From: Nematostella vectensis
Lineage: Eukaryota; Cnidaria; Anthozoa; Actiniaria; Edwardsiidae
Assembly (NCBI RefSeq): GCF_932526225.1
Contig: NC_064038.1
Span: 6,688,570 to 6,752,569 of the forward strand
Length of the DNA stretch: 64,000 nucleotides
Direction: 5' to 3'
Both the position numbers and the translations under genes were made by a program. Within the stretch, counting starts at the first letter, position 1. Every line of letters begins with the position of its first letter. Under the pieces are notes generated by a model. It had not been told where the DNA came from. It was given only the letters and a program-made list of their open reading frames with translations, and searched no databases. Shown piece after piece: positions 1-10,361 of this stretch.

Positions 1-217
1 GGTGTTCTTTTTTGTTCCCTTTTCGATCAGCATTGATATTATAATCTAGCTAGCTCTACAAAATGCACTGCTTGATAATCATCGAACAGTCGTCCCTCGG
101 TAATCTGATTCCATTTTCATTTCCCTGTATTCTCTTTCTCTCATAAAGTTTCTTTTAATTTCTACTCACTCTTCTCATGTTGAAGAGGGCATTATTTGTT
201 CTTTGAAAACGGTACAA

Positions 218-290
218 GCCTCCGTAGTCTAATGGATATGACGTCGGCCTCCTAAGCCGAAGGTTGCGGGTTCGAGTCCCGTCGGGGGTG
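218..290 (+). tRNA. tRNA-Arg(CCT), canonical copy
   Basis: Acceptor GCCTCCG pairs with CGGGGGT, ending in a G:T wobble. Anticodon stem TCGGC/GCCGA encloses loop CTCCTAA, giving anticodon CCT (reads AGG). T arm is GCGGG, TTCGAGT, CCCGT. Internal promoter: A box TAGTCTAATGG and B box GGTTCGAGTCC. A downstream T-rich run would serve as Pol III terminator. One of six identical copies. Confidence 0.93.
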
Positions 291-501
291 TTCTTACTTG
301 TTCCCTTTTCGATCAGCATTGAAATTATAATCATCTAGCTAGCTCTACAAAATGCACTACTTAATAATCGAACAGTCGTCCCTCGATAATCTTATTCCAT
401 TTTCAGTTCAATGTATTCGCGTTCACTTATGAACTTTTTTATTTCTTACTCACTCTTCTCATGTTGAATAGGGCATTATTTGTTCTGTGAAAACGTTACA
501 A

Positions 502-574
502 GCCTCCGTAGTCTAATGGATATGACAACGGCGGCCTAAGACGAAGGTTGCGGGTTCGAGTCCAGCCAGGGGTG
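502..574 (+). pseudogene. Decayed tRNA-Arg copy
   Basis: The anticodon loop reads GGCCTAA, so the invariant T33 is lost. The anticodon stem has two mismatches and the T stem reads GCGGG/CCAGC. Probably not functional. Matches the copy at 8,388. Confidence 0.75.
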
Positions 575-785
575 TTCTTCTTTGTTTCCTTTTCGATTAG
601 CATTTATAGCAAAATCAAGCCTTCTCTACAAAATGTACTGCTTGATAATCGAACTATTATTCCTCCGTGATATGATTCCATTTTCATTTCCCTGCTTTCT
701 CTTTCTTTTATGAAGTTTTTTTTTATTTCTTACTCACTCTTCTCATGTTGATAAGGGCATTATTTGTTCTGTGAAAACAGTACAA

Positions 786-858
786 GCCTCCGTAGTTTAT
801 TGGATATGACGTCGTCCTCCTAAGCCGAAGGTTGCGGGTTCGAGTCCCGTCGTGGGTG
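786..858 (+). pseudogene. tRNA-Arg(CCT)-like copy with stem mismatches
   Basis: Anticodon CCT is kept, but the anticodon stem is TCGTC/GCCGA (T-C mismatch), the D arm reads GTTTATTGG and the acceptor 3' strand reads CGTGGGT. Function doubtful. Confidence 0.6.
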
Positions 859-1066
859 TTCTTTTTTTGTTCCCTTTTAGATCACCGTTGATAGCAAAGC
901 CTACCTAGCTCTACAAAATGCACTGCTTAATAATCGAACAGTCGTCCCTCGATAATCTTATTCCATTTTCAGTTCCCTGTATTCGCTTTCACTTATGAAC
1001 TTTTTCATTTCCTACTCACTCTTCTCATGTTGAAAAGGGCATTATTTGTTCTGTGAAAACGGTCAA

Positions 1067-1139
1067 GCCTCAGTAGTCTAATGAATATGACGTCGTCCTG
1101 CTAAGCCGAAGGTTGCGGGTTCGAATCACGTCGGGGGTG
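1067..1139 (+). tRNA. tRNA-Arg body with anticodon GCT
   Basis: The loop is CTGCTAA, giving anticodon GCT (Ser AGC/AGT codons) on the Arg body. The acceptor starts GCCTCAG and the T arm is TTCGAAT/CACGT. The anticodon stem has one T-C mismatch and the T stem one A mismatch. It may be a pseudogene. Confidence 0.55.
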
Positions 1140-1351
1140 TTCTTTATTGTTCCCTTTTCGATCAGCATTGATAGCAAAACCTAGCTAGCTCTACAAAATG
1201 CACTGCTTGATATTCATCGAACAGTCATCCCTCGGTAATCTTATTCCTTTTTTTATTTCCCAGTATTCGCTTTCACTTATGAACTTTTTCATTTCTTACT
1301 CACTCTTCTTATGTTGATAAGGACATTACTTGTTCTGTGAAAACGGTACAA

Positions 1352-1424
1352 GCCTCCGTAGTCTAATGGATATGACGTCGGCCTCCTAATCCGAAGGTTG
1401 CGGGTACGAGTCCCGTCGTGGGTG
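1352..1424 (+). pseudogene. tRNA-Arg(CCT)-like, degenerate
   Basis: Loop CTCCTAA is kept, but the stem partner reads TCCGA, the T loop is TACGAGT (B box broken) and the acceptor reads CGTGGGT. Confidence 0.6.
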
Positions 1425-1632
1425 TTCTTTTTTTGTTCCCTTTTCGATCACCGTTGATAGCAAAGCCTACCTAGCTCTACAAAATGCACTGCTTAATAAT
1501 CGAACAGTCGTCCCTCGATAATCTTATTCCATTTTCAGTTCCCTGTATTCGCCTTCACTTATGAACTTTTTCATTTCCTACTCACTCTTCTCATGTTGAA
1601 AAGGGCATTATTTGTTCTGTGAAAACTTTCAA

Positions 1633-1705
1633 GCCTCAGTAGTCTAATGAATATGACGTCGTCCTGCTAAGCCGAAGGTTGCGGGTTCGAATCACGTCGG
1701 GGGTG
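1633..1705 (+). tRNA. tRNA-Arg body with anticodon GCT
   Basis: Same variant as at 1,067: loop CTGCTAA, acceptor GCCTCAG, T arm TTCGAAT/CACGT. Serine anticodon on an Arg(CCT) scaffold; function uncertain. Confidence 0.55.
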
Positions 1706-1916
1706 TTCTTTTTTGTTCCCTTTTCGATCAGCATTGATAGCAAAACCTAGCTAGCTCTACAAAATGCACTGCTTGATATTCATCGAACAGTCATCCCTCG
1801 GTAATCTTATTCCTTTTTTATTTCCCAGTATTCGCTTTCACTTATGAACTTTTTCATTTCTTACTCACTCTTCTTATGTTGATAAGGACATTATTTGTTC
1901 TGTGAAAACGATACAA

Positions 1917-1989
1917 GCATCCGTAGTCTAATGGATATGACGTCGGCCTCCTAAACCGAAGGTTGCGGGTTCAAGTCCCGTCGGGGGTG
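1917..1989 (+). pseudogene. tRNA-Arg(CCT)-like, degenerate
   Basis: The acceptor reads GCATCCG (mismatch) and the anticodon stem partner is ACCGA (mismatch next to the loop). The T loop is TTCAAGT, which still fits a B box. Confidence 0.55.
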
Positions 1990-2192
1990 TTCTTATTTGT
2001 TCCCTTTTCGATCAGCATTAATAATCTAGCTAGCTCTACAAAATGCACTGCTTGATAATAAAACTGTCCTCCCTCGGTAATCTGATTCCATTTTCATTTC
2101 CCTGTATTCGCTTTCACTTATGAACTTTTTCATTTCTTATTCACTCTTCTTATGTTGAAAAGGACATTATTTGTTCTCTGAAAACGGTACAA

Positions 2193-2265
2193 GCCTCCGT
2201 AGTCTAATGGATATGACGTCAGCCTCCAAAGCCTAAGGTTGCGGGTTCGAGTCCCGTCGTGGGTG
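2193..2265 (+). pseudogene. tRNA-Arg copy with anticodon CCA
   Basis: The loop reads CTCCAAA, changing the anticodon to CCA (Trp). The stem TCAGC/GCCTA has two mismatches and the acceptor reads CGTGGGT. Probably inactive. Identical variant at 11,530. Confidence 0.6.
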
Positions 2266-2474
2266 TTCTTTTTTTGTTCTCTTTTCGATCACCGTTGATA
2301 GCAAAGCCTACCTAGCTCTACAAAATGCACTGCTTAATAATCGAACAGTCGTCCCTCGATAATCTTATTCCATTTTCAGTTCCCTATATTCGCGTTCACT
2401 TATGAACTTTTTCATTTCTTATTCACTCTTCTTATGTTGAAAAGGACATTATTTGTTCTGTGAAAACGGTACAA

Positions 2475-2547
2475 GCCTCCGTAGTCTAATGGATATGACG
2501 TCAGCCTCCTAAGCCGAAGGTTGCGGGTTCGAGTCCCGTCGGGGGTG
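2475..2547 (+). tRNA. tRNA-Arg(CCT), one stem mismatch
   Basis: Identical to the canonical copy except for anticodon stem TCAGC/GCCGA (one A-C mismatch). Promoter boxes and acceptor are intact. Confidence 0.75.
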
Positions 2548-2758
2548 TTCATTTTTGTTCCCTTTTCGAACAGCATCGATAGCAAAACCTAGCTAGTTCT
2601 ACAAAATGCAATGCTTGATAATCATCGAACAGTCATCCCTCGGTAATCTTATTCCATTTTCATTTCCCAGTATTCGCTTTCACTTATGAACTTTTTCATT
2701 TCTTACTTACTCTTCTTATGTTGAAAAGGGCATTATTTGTTCTCTGAAAACGGTACAA

Positions 2759-2831
2759 GCCTCCGTAGTCTAATGGATATGACGTCGGCCTCCTAAGCCG
2801 AAGGTTGCGGGTTCGAGTCCCGTCAGGGGTG
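2759..2831 (+). tRNA. tRNA-Arg(CCT), one acceptor mismatch
   Basis: Canonical except that the acceptor 3' strand is CAGGGGT, giving a C-A mismatch. Anticodon and T arms are intact. Confidence 0.75.
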
Positions 2832-3042
2832 TTCTTTTTTGTTCCCTTTTCGAACAGCATTGATAGCAAAACCTAGCTAGCTCTACAAAATGCACTGCTT
2901 GATAATAATCGAACAGTCATCCCTCGGTAATCTGATTCCATTTTCATTTCTCTTTCTCTTATGAAGTTTTTTTTTTTTTTCATTTCTTACTCACTCTTCT
3001 CATGTTGAAGAGGTCATTATTTATTCTGTGAAAACGGTACAA

Positions 3043-3115
3043 GCCTCCGTAGTCTAATGGATATGACGTCAGCCTCCTAAGCCGAAGGTTGCGGGTTCGA
3101 GTCCCGTCGGGGGTG
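3043..3115 (+). tRNA. tRNA-Arg(CCT), one stem mismatch
   Basis: Canonical except for anticodon stem TCAGC/GCCGA. A and B boxes intact. Confidence 0.75.
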
Positions 3116-3327
3116 TTCATTTTTGTTTCCTTATCAATCATCATTGATAGCAAAACCTAGCTAGCTCTACAAAATGCACTCCTTGATAATCATCAAACAG
3201 TTGTCCCCCGGTACTCTTCTCCCATTTTCATTTCCCTGTATTCGCTTTAACTTATAATCTTTTTTCAACTCTTACTTACTCTTCTCATGTTGAAGAGGGC
3301 ATTATTTGTTCTGTGAAAACGGTACAA

Positions 3328-3400
3328 GCCTCCGTAGTCTAATGGATATGACAACTGCGGCCTAAGACGAAGGTTGTTGGTTTGAGTCCCGTCAGGGGTG
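3328..3400 (+). pseudogene. Decayed tRNA-Arg copy
   Basis: Loop GGCCTAA lacks T33. The T stem is GTTGG and the T loop TTTGAGT, and the acceptor is mismatched. Confidence 0.7.
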
Positions 3401-3608
3401 TTCGTATTTGTTCCCTTTTCGAGCAGAATTGATATTATATTCTAGCTATCTCTACAAAATGCACTGCTTGATAATCGAACAGTCGTCCCTCGATAATCTT
3501 ATTCCATTTTCATCTCCCTATATTCGCTTTCATTTACGAACTTTTTCATTTCTTACTCACTCTTCTCATGTTGAAAAGGACATTATTTGTTCTCTGAAAA
3601 CGGTACAA

Positions 3609-3681
3609 GCCTCCGTAGTCTAATGGATATGACGTCGGCCTCCTAAGCCGAAGGTTGCGGGTTCGAGTCCCGTCGGGGGTG
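3609..3681 (+). tRNA. tRNA-Arg(CCT), canonical copy
   Basis: Identical to the copy at 218: full cloverleaf, loop CTCCTAA, perfect B box, T-run downstream. Confidence 0.93.
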
Positions 3682-3893
3682 TTCATTTTTGTTTCCTTAT
3701 CAATCAGCATTGATAGCAAAACCTAGCTAGCTCTACAAAATGCACTGCTTGATAATCATCGAACAGTTGTCCCTCGAAAATCTTCTCCCATTTTCATTTC
3801 CCTGTATTCGCTTTCACTTGTAATCTTTTTTCAACTCTTACTTACTCTTCTCATGTTAAAGAGGGCATTATTTATTCTGTGCAACCGGTACAA

Positions 3894-3965
3894 GCCTCCG
3901 TAGTCTAATGGATATGACGTCGGCCTCCTAAGCCGAAGGTTGCGGGTTCGAGTCCCGTCGAGGTG
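3894..3965 (+). pseudogene. tRNA-Arg(CCT) with short 3' acceptor
   Basis: Canonical through the T arm, but the acceptor 3' strand is CGAGGT, one base short, so the acceptor stem cannot pair fully. Confidence 0.65.
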
Positions 3966-4176
3966 TTCTTTATTTGTTACCTATTTGATCAGCATTGATA
4001 GCAAAATCAAGTCTGCTCTACAAAATGCACTGCTTGATAATGGAACAGTCATCCCGCGGTAATCTGATTCCATTTTCATTTCCCTGTATTCTCTTTCTCT
4101 CATGAAGTTTCTTTTCATTTCTACTCACTCTTCTCATGTTGAAGAGGACATTATTTGTTTTGTGAAAACGGTACAA

Positions 4177-4249
4177 GCCTCCGTAGTCTAATGGATATGA
4201 CGTCAGCCTCCTAAACCGAAGGTTGCGGGTTCGAGTCCCGTCGCGGATG
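4177..4249 (+). pseudogene. tRNA-Arg(CCT)-like, degenerate
   Basis: Anticodon stem TCAGC/ACCGA and acceptor CGCGGAT carry several mismatches. Anticodon CCT and the B box are kept. Confidence 0.55.
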
Positions 4250-4454
4250 TTCTTATTTGTTCCCTTTTCGGTCAGCATTGATAATCTAGCTAGCTCTACA
4301 AAATGCACTGCTTGATAATGGAACAGTCATCCCTCGGTAATCTTATTCCATTTTCATTTCCCTGTATTCCCTTTCTCTCATAAAGTTTCTTTTAATTTCT
4401 ACTCACTCTTCTCATGTTGAAGAGGGCATTATTTATTCTGTGCAAACGGTACAA

Positions 4455-4527
4455 GCCTCCGTTGTCTAATGGTTATGACGTCGGCCTCCTAAGCCGAAGG
4501 TTGCGGGTTCGAGTCCCGTCGGGGGTG
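4455..4527 (+). tRNA. tRNA-Arg(CCT), D-arm variant
   Basis: Two changes only, near the D arm (TT at positions 8-9 and GGTTA in the D loop). All other arms are canonical. Confidence 0.8.
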
Positions 4528-4738
4528 TTCTTATTTGTTCCCTTTTCGATCAGCATTGAAATTATAATCATCTAGCTAGCTCTACAAAATGCACTGCTTA
4601 ATAATCGGACAGTCGTCCCTCGATAATCTTATTCCATTTTCAGTTCAATGTATTCGCGTTCACTTATGAACTTTTTTATTTCTTACTCACTCTTCTTATG
4701 TTGAAGAGGACATTATTTGTTCTTTGAGAACGGTACAA

Positions 4739-4805
4739 GCCTCCGTAGTCTAATGGATATGACGTCGGCCTCCTAAGCCGAAGGTTGCGGGTTCGAGTCC
4801 CGTCG
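4739..4805 (+). pseudogene. tRNA-Arg(CCT), 3' truncated
   Basis: Canonical through the T arm, then six bases of the acceptor 3' strand are missing and the spacer T tract follows directly. Confidence 0.75.
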
Positions 4806-4974
4806 TTCTTTTTTGTTCCCTTTTCGATCAGCATTGATAGCAAAACCTAGCTAGCTCTACAAAATGTACTGCATGATAATCATCGAAAAGTTGTCCCTCG
4901 GTAATCTTCTCCCATTTTCATTTTCCTGTTCACTGTTTGAAGAGGGCATTATTTGTTCTGTGAAAACGGTACAA

Positions 4975-5047
4975 GCCTCCGTAGTCTAATGGATATGACG
5001 TCGGCCTCCTAAGCCGAAGGTTGCGGGTTCGAGTCCCGTCGGGGGTG
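4975..5047 (+). tRNA. tRNA-Arg(CCT), canonical copy
   Basis: Identical to the copy at 218. The spacer before it is shortened, giving the single 236-bp interval in the array. Confidence 0.93.
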
Positions 5048-5258
5048 TTCTTTATTTGTTCCCTTTTCGATCAGCATTGGTAGCAAAATCAAGTCTGCTC
5101 TACAAAATGCACTGCATGATAATGGAACAGTCATCCCGCGGTAATCTGATTCCATTTTCATTTCCCTGTATTCTCTTTCTCTCATGAAGTTTCTTTTCAT
5201 TTCTACTCACTCTTCTCTTGTTGAAGAGGACATTATTTGTTTTGTGAAAACGGTACAA

Positions 5259-5331
5259 GCCTCCGTAGTCTAATGGATATGACGCCAGCCTCCTAAGCCG
5301 AAGGTTGCGGGTTCGAGTCCCGTCGGGGGTG
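5259..5331 (+). pseudogene. tRNA-Arg(CCT)-like, stem mismatches
   Basis: Anticodon stem CCAGC/GCCGA has two mismatches; the rest is canonical. Confidence 0.55.
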
Positions 5332-5542
5332 TTCTTATTTGTTCCCTTTTCGATCAACATTGAAATTATAATCATCTAGCTAGCTCTACAAAATGCACTG
5401 CTTAATAATCGGACAGTCGTCCCTCGATAATCTTATTCCATTTTCAGTTCAATGTATTCGCGTTCACTTATGAACTTTTTTATTTCTTACTCACTCTTCT
5501 TATGTTGAAGAGGACATTATTTGTTCTCTGATAACGGTACAA

Positions 5543-5615
5543 GCCTTCGTAGTCTAATGGATATGACGTCGGCCTCCTAAGCCGAAGGTTGCGGGTTCGA
5601 GTCCCGTCGGGGGTG
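5543..5615 (+). tRNA. tRNA-Arg(CCT), acceptor wobble
   Basis: The acceptor 5' strand is GCCTTCG, replacing a C-G pair with a T-G wobble. Otherwise canonical, so probably functional. Confidence 0.82.
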
Positions 5616-5826
5616 TTCTTTATTTGTTCCCTTTTCGATCAGCATTGATAGCAAAATCAAGTCTGCTCTACCAAATGCACTGCTTGATAATGGAACAGTC
5701 ATCCCGCTGTAATCTGATTCCATTTTCATTTCCCTGTATTCTCTTTCTCTCATGAAGTTTCTTTTCATTTCTACTCACTCTTCTCATGTTGAAGAGGACA
5801 TTATTTGTTTTGTGAAAACGGTACAA

Positions 5827-5899
5827 GGCTCCGTAGTCTAATGGATATAACGCCAGCCTCCTAAGCCTAAGGTTCCGGGTTCGAGTCCCGTCGGGGGTG
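5827..5899 (+). pseudogene. tRNA-Arg(CCT)-like, degenerate
   Basis: Acceptor GGCTCCG, stem CCAGC/GCCTA and T stem TCCGG are all altered. Anticodon CCT still readable. Confidence 0.65.
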
Positions 5900-6109
5900 T
5901 TCTTTTTTTGTTCCCTTTTCGATCAGCATTGAAAGCAAAATCTAGTTAGCTCTACAAAATGCACTGTTGATAATCTAACAGTCCTCCCTCGGTAATCTGA
6001 TTCCATTTTCATTTCCCTGTATTCTCTTTCTCTCATGAAATTTCTTTTAATTTCTACTCACTCTTCTCATGTTGAAGAGGGCATTATTTGTTCTGTAAAA
6101 ACGGTACAA

Positions 6110-6182
6110 GCCTCCGTAGTCTAATGGATATGACGTCGGCCTCCTAATCCAAAGGTTGCGGGTTCAAGTCCCGTCGGGGGTG
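6110..6182 (+). pseudogene. tRNA-Arg(CCT)-like, degenerate
   Basis: The anticodon stem partner is TCCAA, giving two mismatches with TCGGC. T loop is TTCAAGT. Confidence 0.6.
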
Positions 6183-6398
6183 TTATTTTTTGTTCCCTTT
6201 TCGATCAGCATTGATATTTTAATCTAGCTAGCTATACAAAATGTACTGCTTGATAATCATCGAACAGTCGTCCCTCGGTAATCTGATTCCATTTTCGTTT
6301 CCCTGTATTCTCTTTCTCTTATGAAGTTTTTTTTTTCATTTCTTACTTACTCTTCTCATGTTGAAGAGGGCATTATTTCTTCTGTAAAAACGGTACAA

Positions 6399-6471
6399 GC
6401 CTCCGTAGTCTAATGGATATGACGTCGGCCTCCTAAGCCGAAGGTTGCGGGTTCGAGTCCCGTCGGGGGTG
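6399..6471 (+). tRNA. tRNA-Arg(CCT), canonical copy
   Basis: Identical to the copy at 218, with a T7 run just downstream. Confidence 0.93.
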
Positions 6472-6682
6472 TTCTTTTTTTGTTCCCTTTTCGATCACCG
6501 TTGATAGCAAAGCCTACCTAGCTCTACAAAATGCACTGCTTAATAATCGAACAGTCGTCCCTCGATAATCTGATTCCATTTTCATTTTCCTGTATTCTCT
6601 TTCTCTCATAAAGTTTCTTTTAATTTCTACTCACTCTTCTCATGTTGAAGAGGGCATTGTTTGTTCTGTGAAAACGGTACAA

Positions 6683-6755
6683 GTCTCCGTAGTCTAATGG
6701 ATATTACGTCGGCCTCCTAAGCCGAAGGTTGCGGGTTCGAGTCCCGTCGAGGGTG
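6683..6755 (+). pseudogene. tRNA-Arg(CCT)-like, acceptor changes
   Basis: Acceptor GTCTCCG/CGAGGGT carries a wobble and a mismatch, and the D stem reads TTAC. Confidence 0.55.
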
Positions 6756-6965
6756 TTCTTTTTTTGTTCCCTTTTCGATCAGCATTGAAAGCAAAATCTA
6801 GTTAGCTCTACAAAATGCACTGTTGATAATCTAACAGTCCTCCCTCGGTAATCTGATTCCATTTTCATTTCCCTGTATTCTCTTTCTCTCATGAAATTTC
6901 TTTTAATTTCTACTCACTCTTCTCATGTTGAAGAGGGCATTATTTGTTCTGTAAAAACTGTACAA

Positions 6966-7038
6966 GCCTCCGTAGTCTAATGGATATGACGTCGGCCTCC
7001 TAAGCCGAAGGTTGCGGGTTCGAGTCCCGTCGGGGGTG
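6966..7038 (+). tRNA. tRNA-Arg(CCT), canonical copy
   Basis: Identical to the copy at 218. Confidence 0.93.
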
Positions 7039-7249
7039 TTCTTTTTTTGTTCCCTTTTCGATCACCGTTGATAGCAAAGCCTACCTAGCTCTACAAAATG
7101 CACTGCTTAATAATCGAACAGTCGTCCCTCGATAATCTGATTCCATTTTCATTTTCCTGTATTCTCTTTCTCTCATAAAGTTTCTTTTAATTTCTACTCA
7201 CTCTTCTCATGTTGAAGAGGGCATTGTTTGTTCTGTGAAAACGGTACAA

Positions 7250-7322
7250 GTCTCCGTAGTCTAATGGATATTACGTCGGCCTCCTAAGCCGAAGGTTGCG
7301 GGTTCGAGTCCCGTCGGGGGTG
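7250..7322 (+). tRNA. tRNA-Arg(CCT), minor changes
   Basis: The acceptor starts GTCTCCG (wobble with G) and the D stem has one change (TTAC). Anticodon and T arms are canonical. Confidence 0.65.
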
Positions 7323-7532
7323 TTCTTTTTTTGTTCCCTTTTCGATCAGCATTGAAAGCAAAATCTAGTTAGCTCTACAAAATGCACTGTTGATAATCTA
7401 ACAGTCCTCCCTCGGTAATCTGATTCCATTTTCATTTCCCTGTATTCTCTTTCTCTCATGAAATTTCTTTTAATTTCTACTCACTCTTCTCATGTTGAAG
7501 AGGGCATTATTTGTTCTGTAAAAACGGTACAA

Positions 7533-7605
7533 GCCTCCGTAGTCTAATGGATATGACGTCGGCCTCCTAAGCCGAAGGTTGCGGGTTCAAGTCCCGTCGG
7601 GGGTG
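7533..7605 (+). tRNA. tRNA-Arg(CCT), T-loop variant
   Basis: Only difference from canonical is T loop TTCAAGT, still a good B box. Probably functional. Confidence 0.87.
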
Positions 7606-7817
7606 TTCTTTTTTGTTCCCTTTTTGATCAGCATTGATATTATAATCTAGCTAGCTCTACAAAATGCACTGCTTGATAATCATCGAACAGTCGTCCCTCG
7701 GTAATCTGATTCCATTTTCATTTCCCTGTATTCGCTTTCACTTATAATCTTTTTTCAACTCTTACTTACTCTTCTCATGTTGAAGATGGCATTATTTGTT
7801 CTGTAAAAACGGTACAA

Positions 7818-7890
7818 GCCTCCGTAGTCTAATGGATATGACGTCGGCCTCCTAAGCCGAAGGTTGCGGGTTCAAGTCCCGTCGGGGGTG
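7818..7890 (+). tRNA. tRNA-Arg(CCT), T-loop variant
   Basis: Same as the copy at 7,533 (TTCAAGT). It lies at the left boundary of the copy of block 1-1,980. Confidence 0.87.
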
Positions 7891-8103
7891 TTCTTTTTTG
7901 TTCCCTTTTCGATCAGCATTGATATTATAATCTAGCTAGCTCTACAAAATGCACTGCTTGATAATCATCGAACAGTCGTCCCTCGGTAATCTGATTCCAT
8001 TTTCATTTCCCTGTATTCTCTTTCTCTCATAAAGTTTCTTTTAATTTCTACTCACTCTTCTCATGTTGAAGAGGGCATTATTTGTTCTTTGAAAACGGTA
8101 CAA

Positions 8104-8176
8104 GCCTCCGTAGTCTAATGGATATGACGTCGGCCTCCTAAGCCGAAGGTTGCGGGTTCGAGTCCCGTCGGGGGTG
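8104..8176 (+). tRNA. tRNA-Arg(CCT), canonical copy
   Basis: Identical to the copy at 218 and its counterpart in the 7,886-bp-offset duplication. Confidence 0.93.
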
Positions 8177-8387
8177 TTCTTACTTGTTCCCTTTTCGATC
8201 AGCATTGAAATTATAATCATCTAGCTAGCTCTACAAAATGCACTACTTAATAATCGAACAGTCGTCCCTCGATAATCTTATTCCATTTTCAGTTCAATGT
8301 ATTCGCGTTCACTTATGAACTTTTTTATTTCTTACTCACTCTTCTCATGTTGAATAGGGCATTATTTGTTCTGTGAAAACGTTACAA

Positions 8388-8460
8388 GCCTCCGTAGTCT
8401 AATGGATATGACAACGGCGGCCTAAGACGAAGGTTGCGGGTTCGAGTCCAGCCAGGGGTG
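8388..8460 (+). pseudogene. Decayed tRNA-Arg copy
   Basis: Same decay as at 502 (loop GGCCTAA, T stem GCGGG/CCAGC), so the decay came before the block duplication. Confidence 0.75.
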
Positions 8461-8671
8461 TTCTTCTTTGTTTCCTTTTCGATTAGCATTTATAGCAAAA
8501 TCAAGCCTTCTCTACAAAATGTACTGCTTGATAATCGAACTATTATTCCTCCGTGATATGATTCCATTTTCATTTCCCTGCTTTCTCTTTCTCTTATGAA
8601 GTTTTTTTCTATTTCTTACTCACTCTTCTCATGTTGATAAGGGCATTATTTGTTCTGTGAAAACAGTACAA

Positions 8672-8744
8672 GCCTCCGTAGTCTATTGGATATGACGTCG
8701 TCCTCCTAAGCCGAAGGTTGCGGGTTCGAGTCCCGTCGTGGGTG
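8672..8744 (+). pseudogene. tRNA-Arg(CCT)-like, stem mismatches
   Basis: Duplicate of the copy at 786: TCGTC/GCCGA stem, GTCTATTGG D arm, CGTGGGT acceptor. Confidence 0.6.
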
Positions 8745-8952
8745 TTCTTTTTTTGTTCCCTTTTAGATCACCGTTGATAGCAAAGCCTACCTAGCTCTAC
8801 AAAATGCACTGCTTAATAATCGAACAGTCGTCCCTCGATAATCTTATTCCATTTTCAGTTCCCTGTATTCGCTTTCACTTATGAACTTTTTCATTTCCTA
8901 CTCACTCTTCTCATGTTGAAAAGGGCATTATTTGTTCTGTGAAAACGGTCAA

Positions 8953-9025
8953 GCCTCAGTAGTCTAATGAATATGACGTCGTCCTGCTAAGCCGAAGGTT
9001 GCGGGTTCGAATCACGTCGGGGGTG
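8953..9025 (+). tRNA. tRNA-Arg body with anticodon GCT
   Basis: Duplicate of the copy at 1,067 (loop CTGCTAA). Confidence 0.55.
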
Positions 9026-9237
9026 TTCTTTATTGTTCCCTTTTCGATCAGCATTGATAGCAAAACCTAGCTAGCTCTACAAAATGCACTGCTTGATATT
9101 CATCGAACAGTCATCCCTCGGTAATCTTATTCCTTTTTTTATTTCCCAGTATTCGCTTTCACTTATGAACTTTTTCATTTCTTACTCACTCTTCTTATGT
9201 TGATAAGGACATTACTTGTTCTGTGAAAACGGTACAA

Positions 9238-9310
9238 GCCTCCGTAGTCTAATGGATATGACGTCGGCCTCCTAATCCGAAGGTTGCGGGTACGAGTCCC
9301 GTCGTGGGTG
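9238..9310 (+). pseudogene. tRNA-Arg(CCT)-like, degenerate
   Basis: Duplicate of the copy at 1,352; T loop TACGAGT. Confidence 0.6.
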
Positions 9311-9518
9311 TTCTTTTTTTGTTCCCTTTTCGATCACCGTTGATAGCAAAGCCTACCTAGCTCTACAAAATGCACTGCTTAATAATCGAACAGTCGTCCC
9401 TCGATAATCTTATTCCATTTTCAGTTCCCTGTATTCGCCTTCACTTATGAACTTTTTCATTTCCTACTCACTCTTCTCATGTTGAAAAGGGCATTATTTG
9501 TTCTGTGAAAACTTTCAA

Positions 9519-9591
9519 GCCTCAGTAGTCTAATGAATATGACGTCGTCCTGCTAAGCCGAAGGTTGCGGGTTCGAATCACGTCGGGGGTG
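9519..9591 (+). tRNA. tRNA-Arg body with anticodon GCT
   Basis: Duplicate of the copy at 1,633 (loop CTGCTAA). Confidence 0.55.
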
Positions 9592-9802
9592 TTCTTTTTT
9601 GTTCCCTTTTCGATCAGCATTGATAGCAAAACCTAGCTAGCTCTACAAAATGCACTGCTTGATATTCATCGAACAGTCATCCCTCGGTAATCTTATTCCT
9701 TTTTTATTTCCCAGTATTCGCTTTCACTTATGAACTTTTTCATTTCTTACTCACTCTTCTTATGTTGATAAGGACATTATTTGTTCTGTGAAAACGATAC
9801 AA

Positions 9803-9875
9803 GCATCCGTAGTCTAATGGATATGACGTCGGCCTCCTAAGCCGAAGGTTGCGGGTTCAAGTCCCGTCGGGGGTG
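9803..9875 (+). tRNA. tRNA-Arg(CCT), acceptor mismatch
   Basis: Acceptor GCATCCG has one mismatch and the T loop is TTCAAGT. The anticodon stem is intact, unlike its duplicate at 1,917. Confidence 0.65.
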
Positions 9876-10088
9876 TTCTTTTTTGTTCCCTTTTCGATCA
9901 GCATTGATATTATAATCTAGCTAGCTCTACAAAATGCACTGCTTGATAATCGAACTATTATTCCTCCGTAATATGATTCCATTTTCATTTCCCTGATTTC
10001 TCTTTCTCTTATGAAGTTTTTTTTTTCATTTCTTACTTACTCTTCTCATGTTGAAGAGGGCATTATTTGTTCTGTAAAAACGGTACAA

Positions 10089-10161
10089 GACTCCGTAGTC
10101 TAATGGATATGACGTCGGCCTCCTAAGCCGAAGGTTGCAGGTTCGAGTCCCGTCGTGGGTG
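10089..10161 (+). pseudogene. tRNA-Arg(CCT)-like, degenerate
   Basis: Acceptor GACTCCG/CGTGGGT and T stem GCAGG carry changes. Anticodon arm canonical. Confidence 0.55.
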
Positions 10162-10361
10162 TTCTTTTTTTGTTCCCTTTTCGATCACCGTTGATAGCAA
10201 AGCCTACCTAGCTCTACAAAATGCACTGCTTGATAATCATCGAACAGTCATCCCTCGGTAATCTGATTCCATTTTCATTTCCCTGTATTCTCTTTCTTTC
10301 ATAAAGTTTCTTTTAATTTCTACTCACTCTTCTCCTATTGAAGAGGGCATTATTTATTCTG

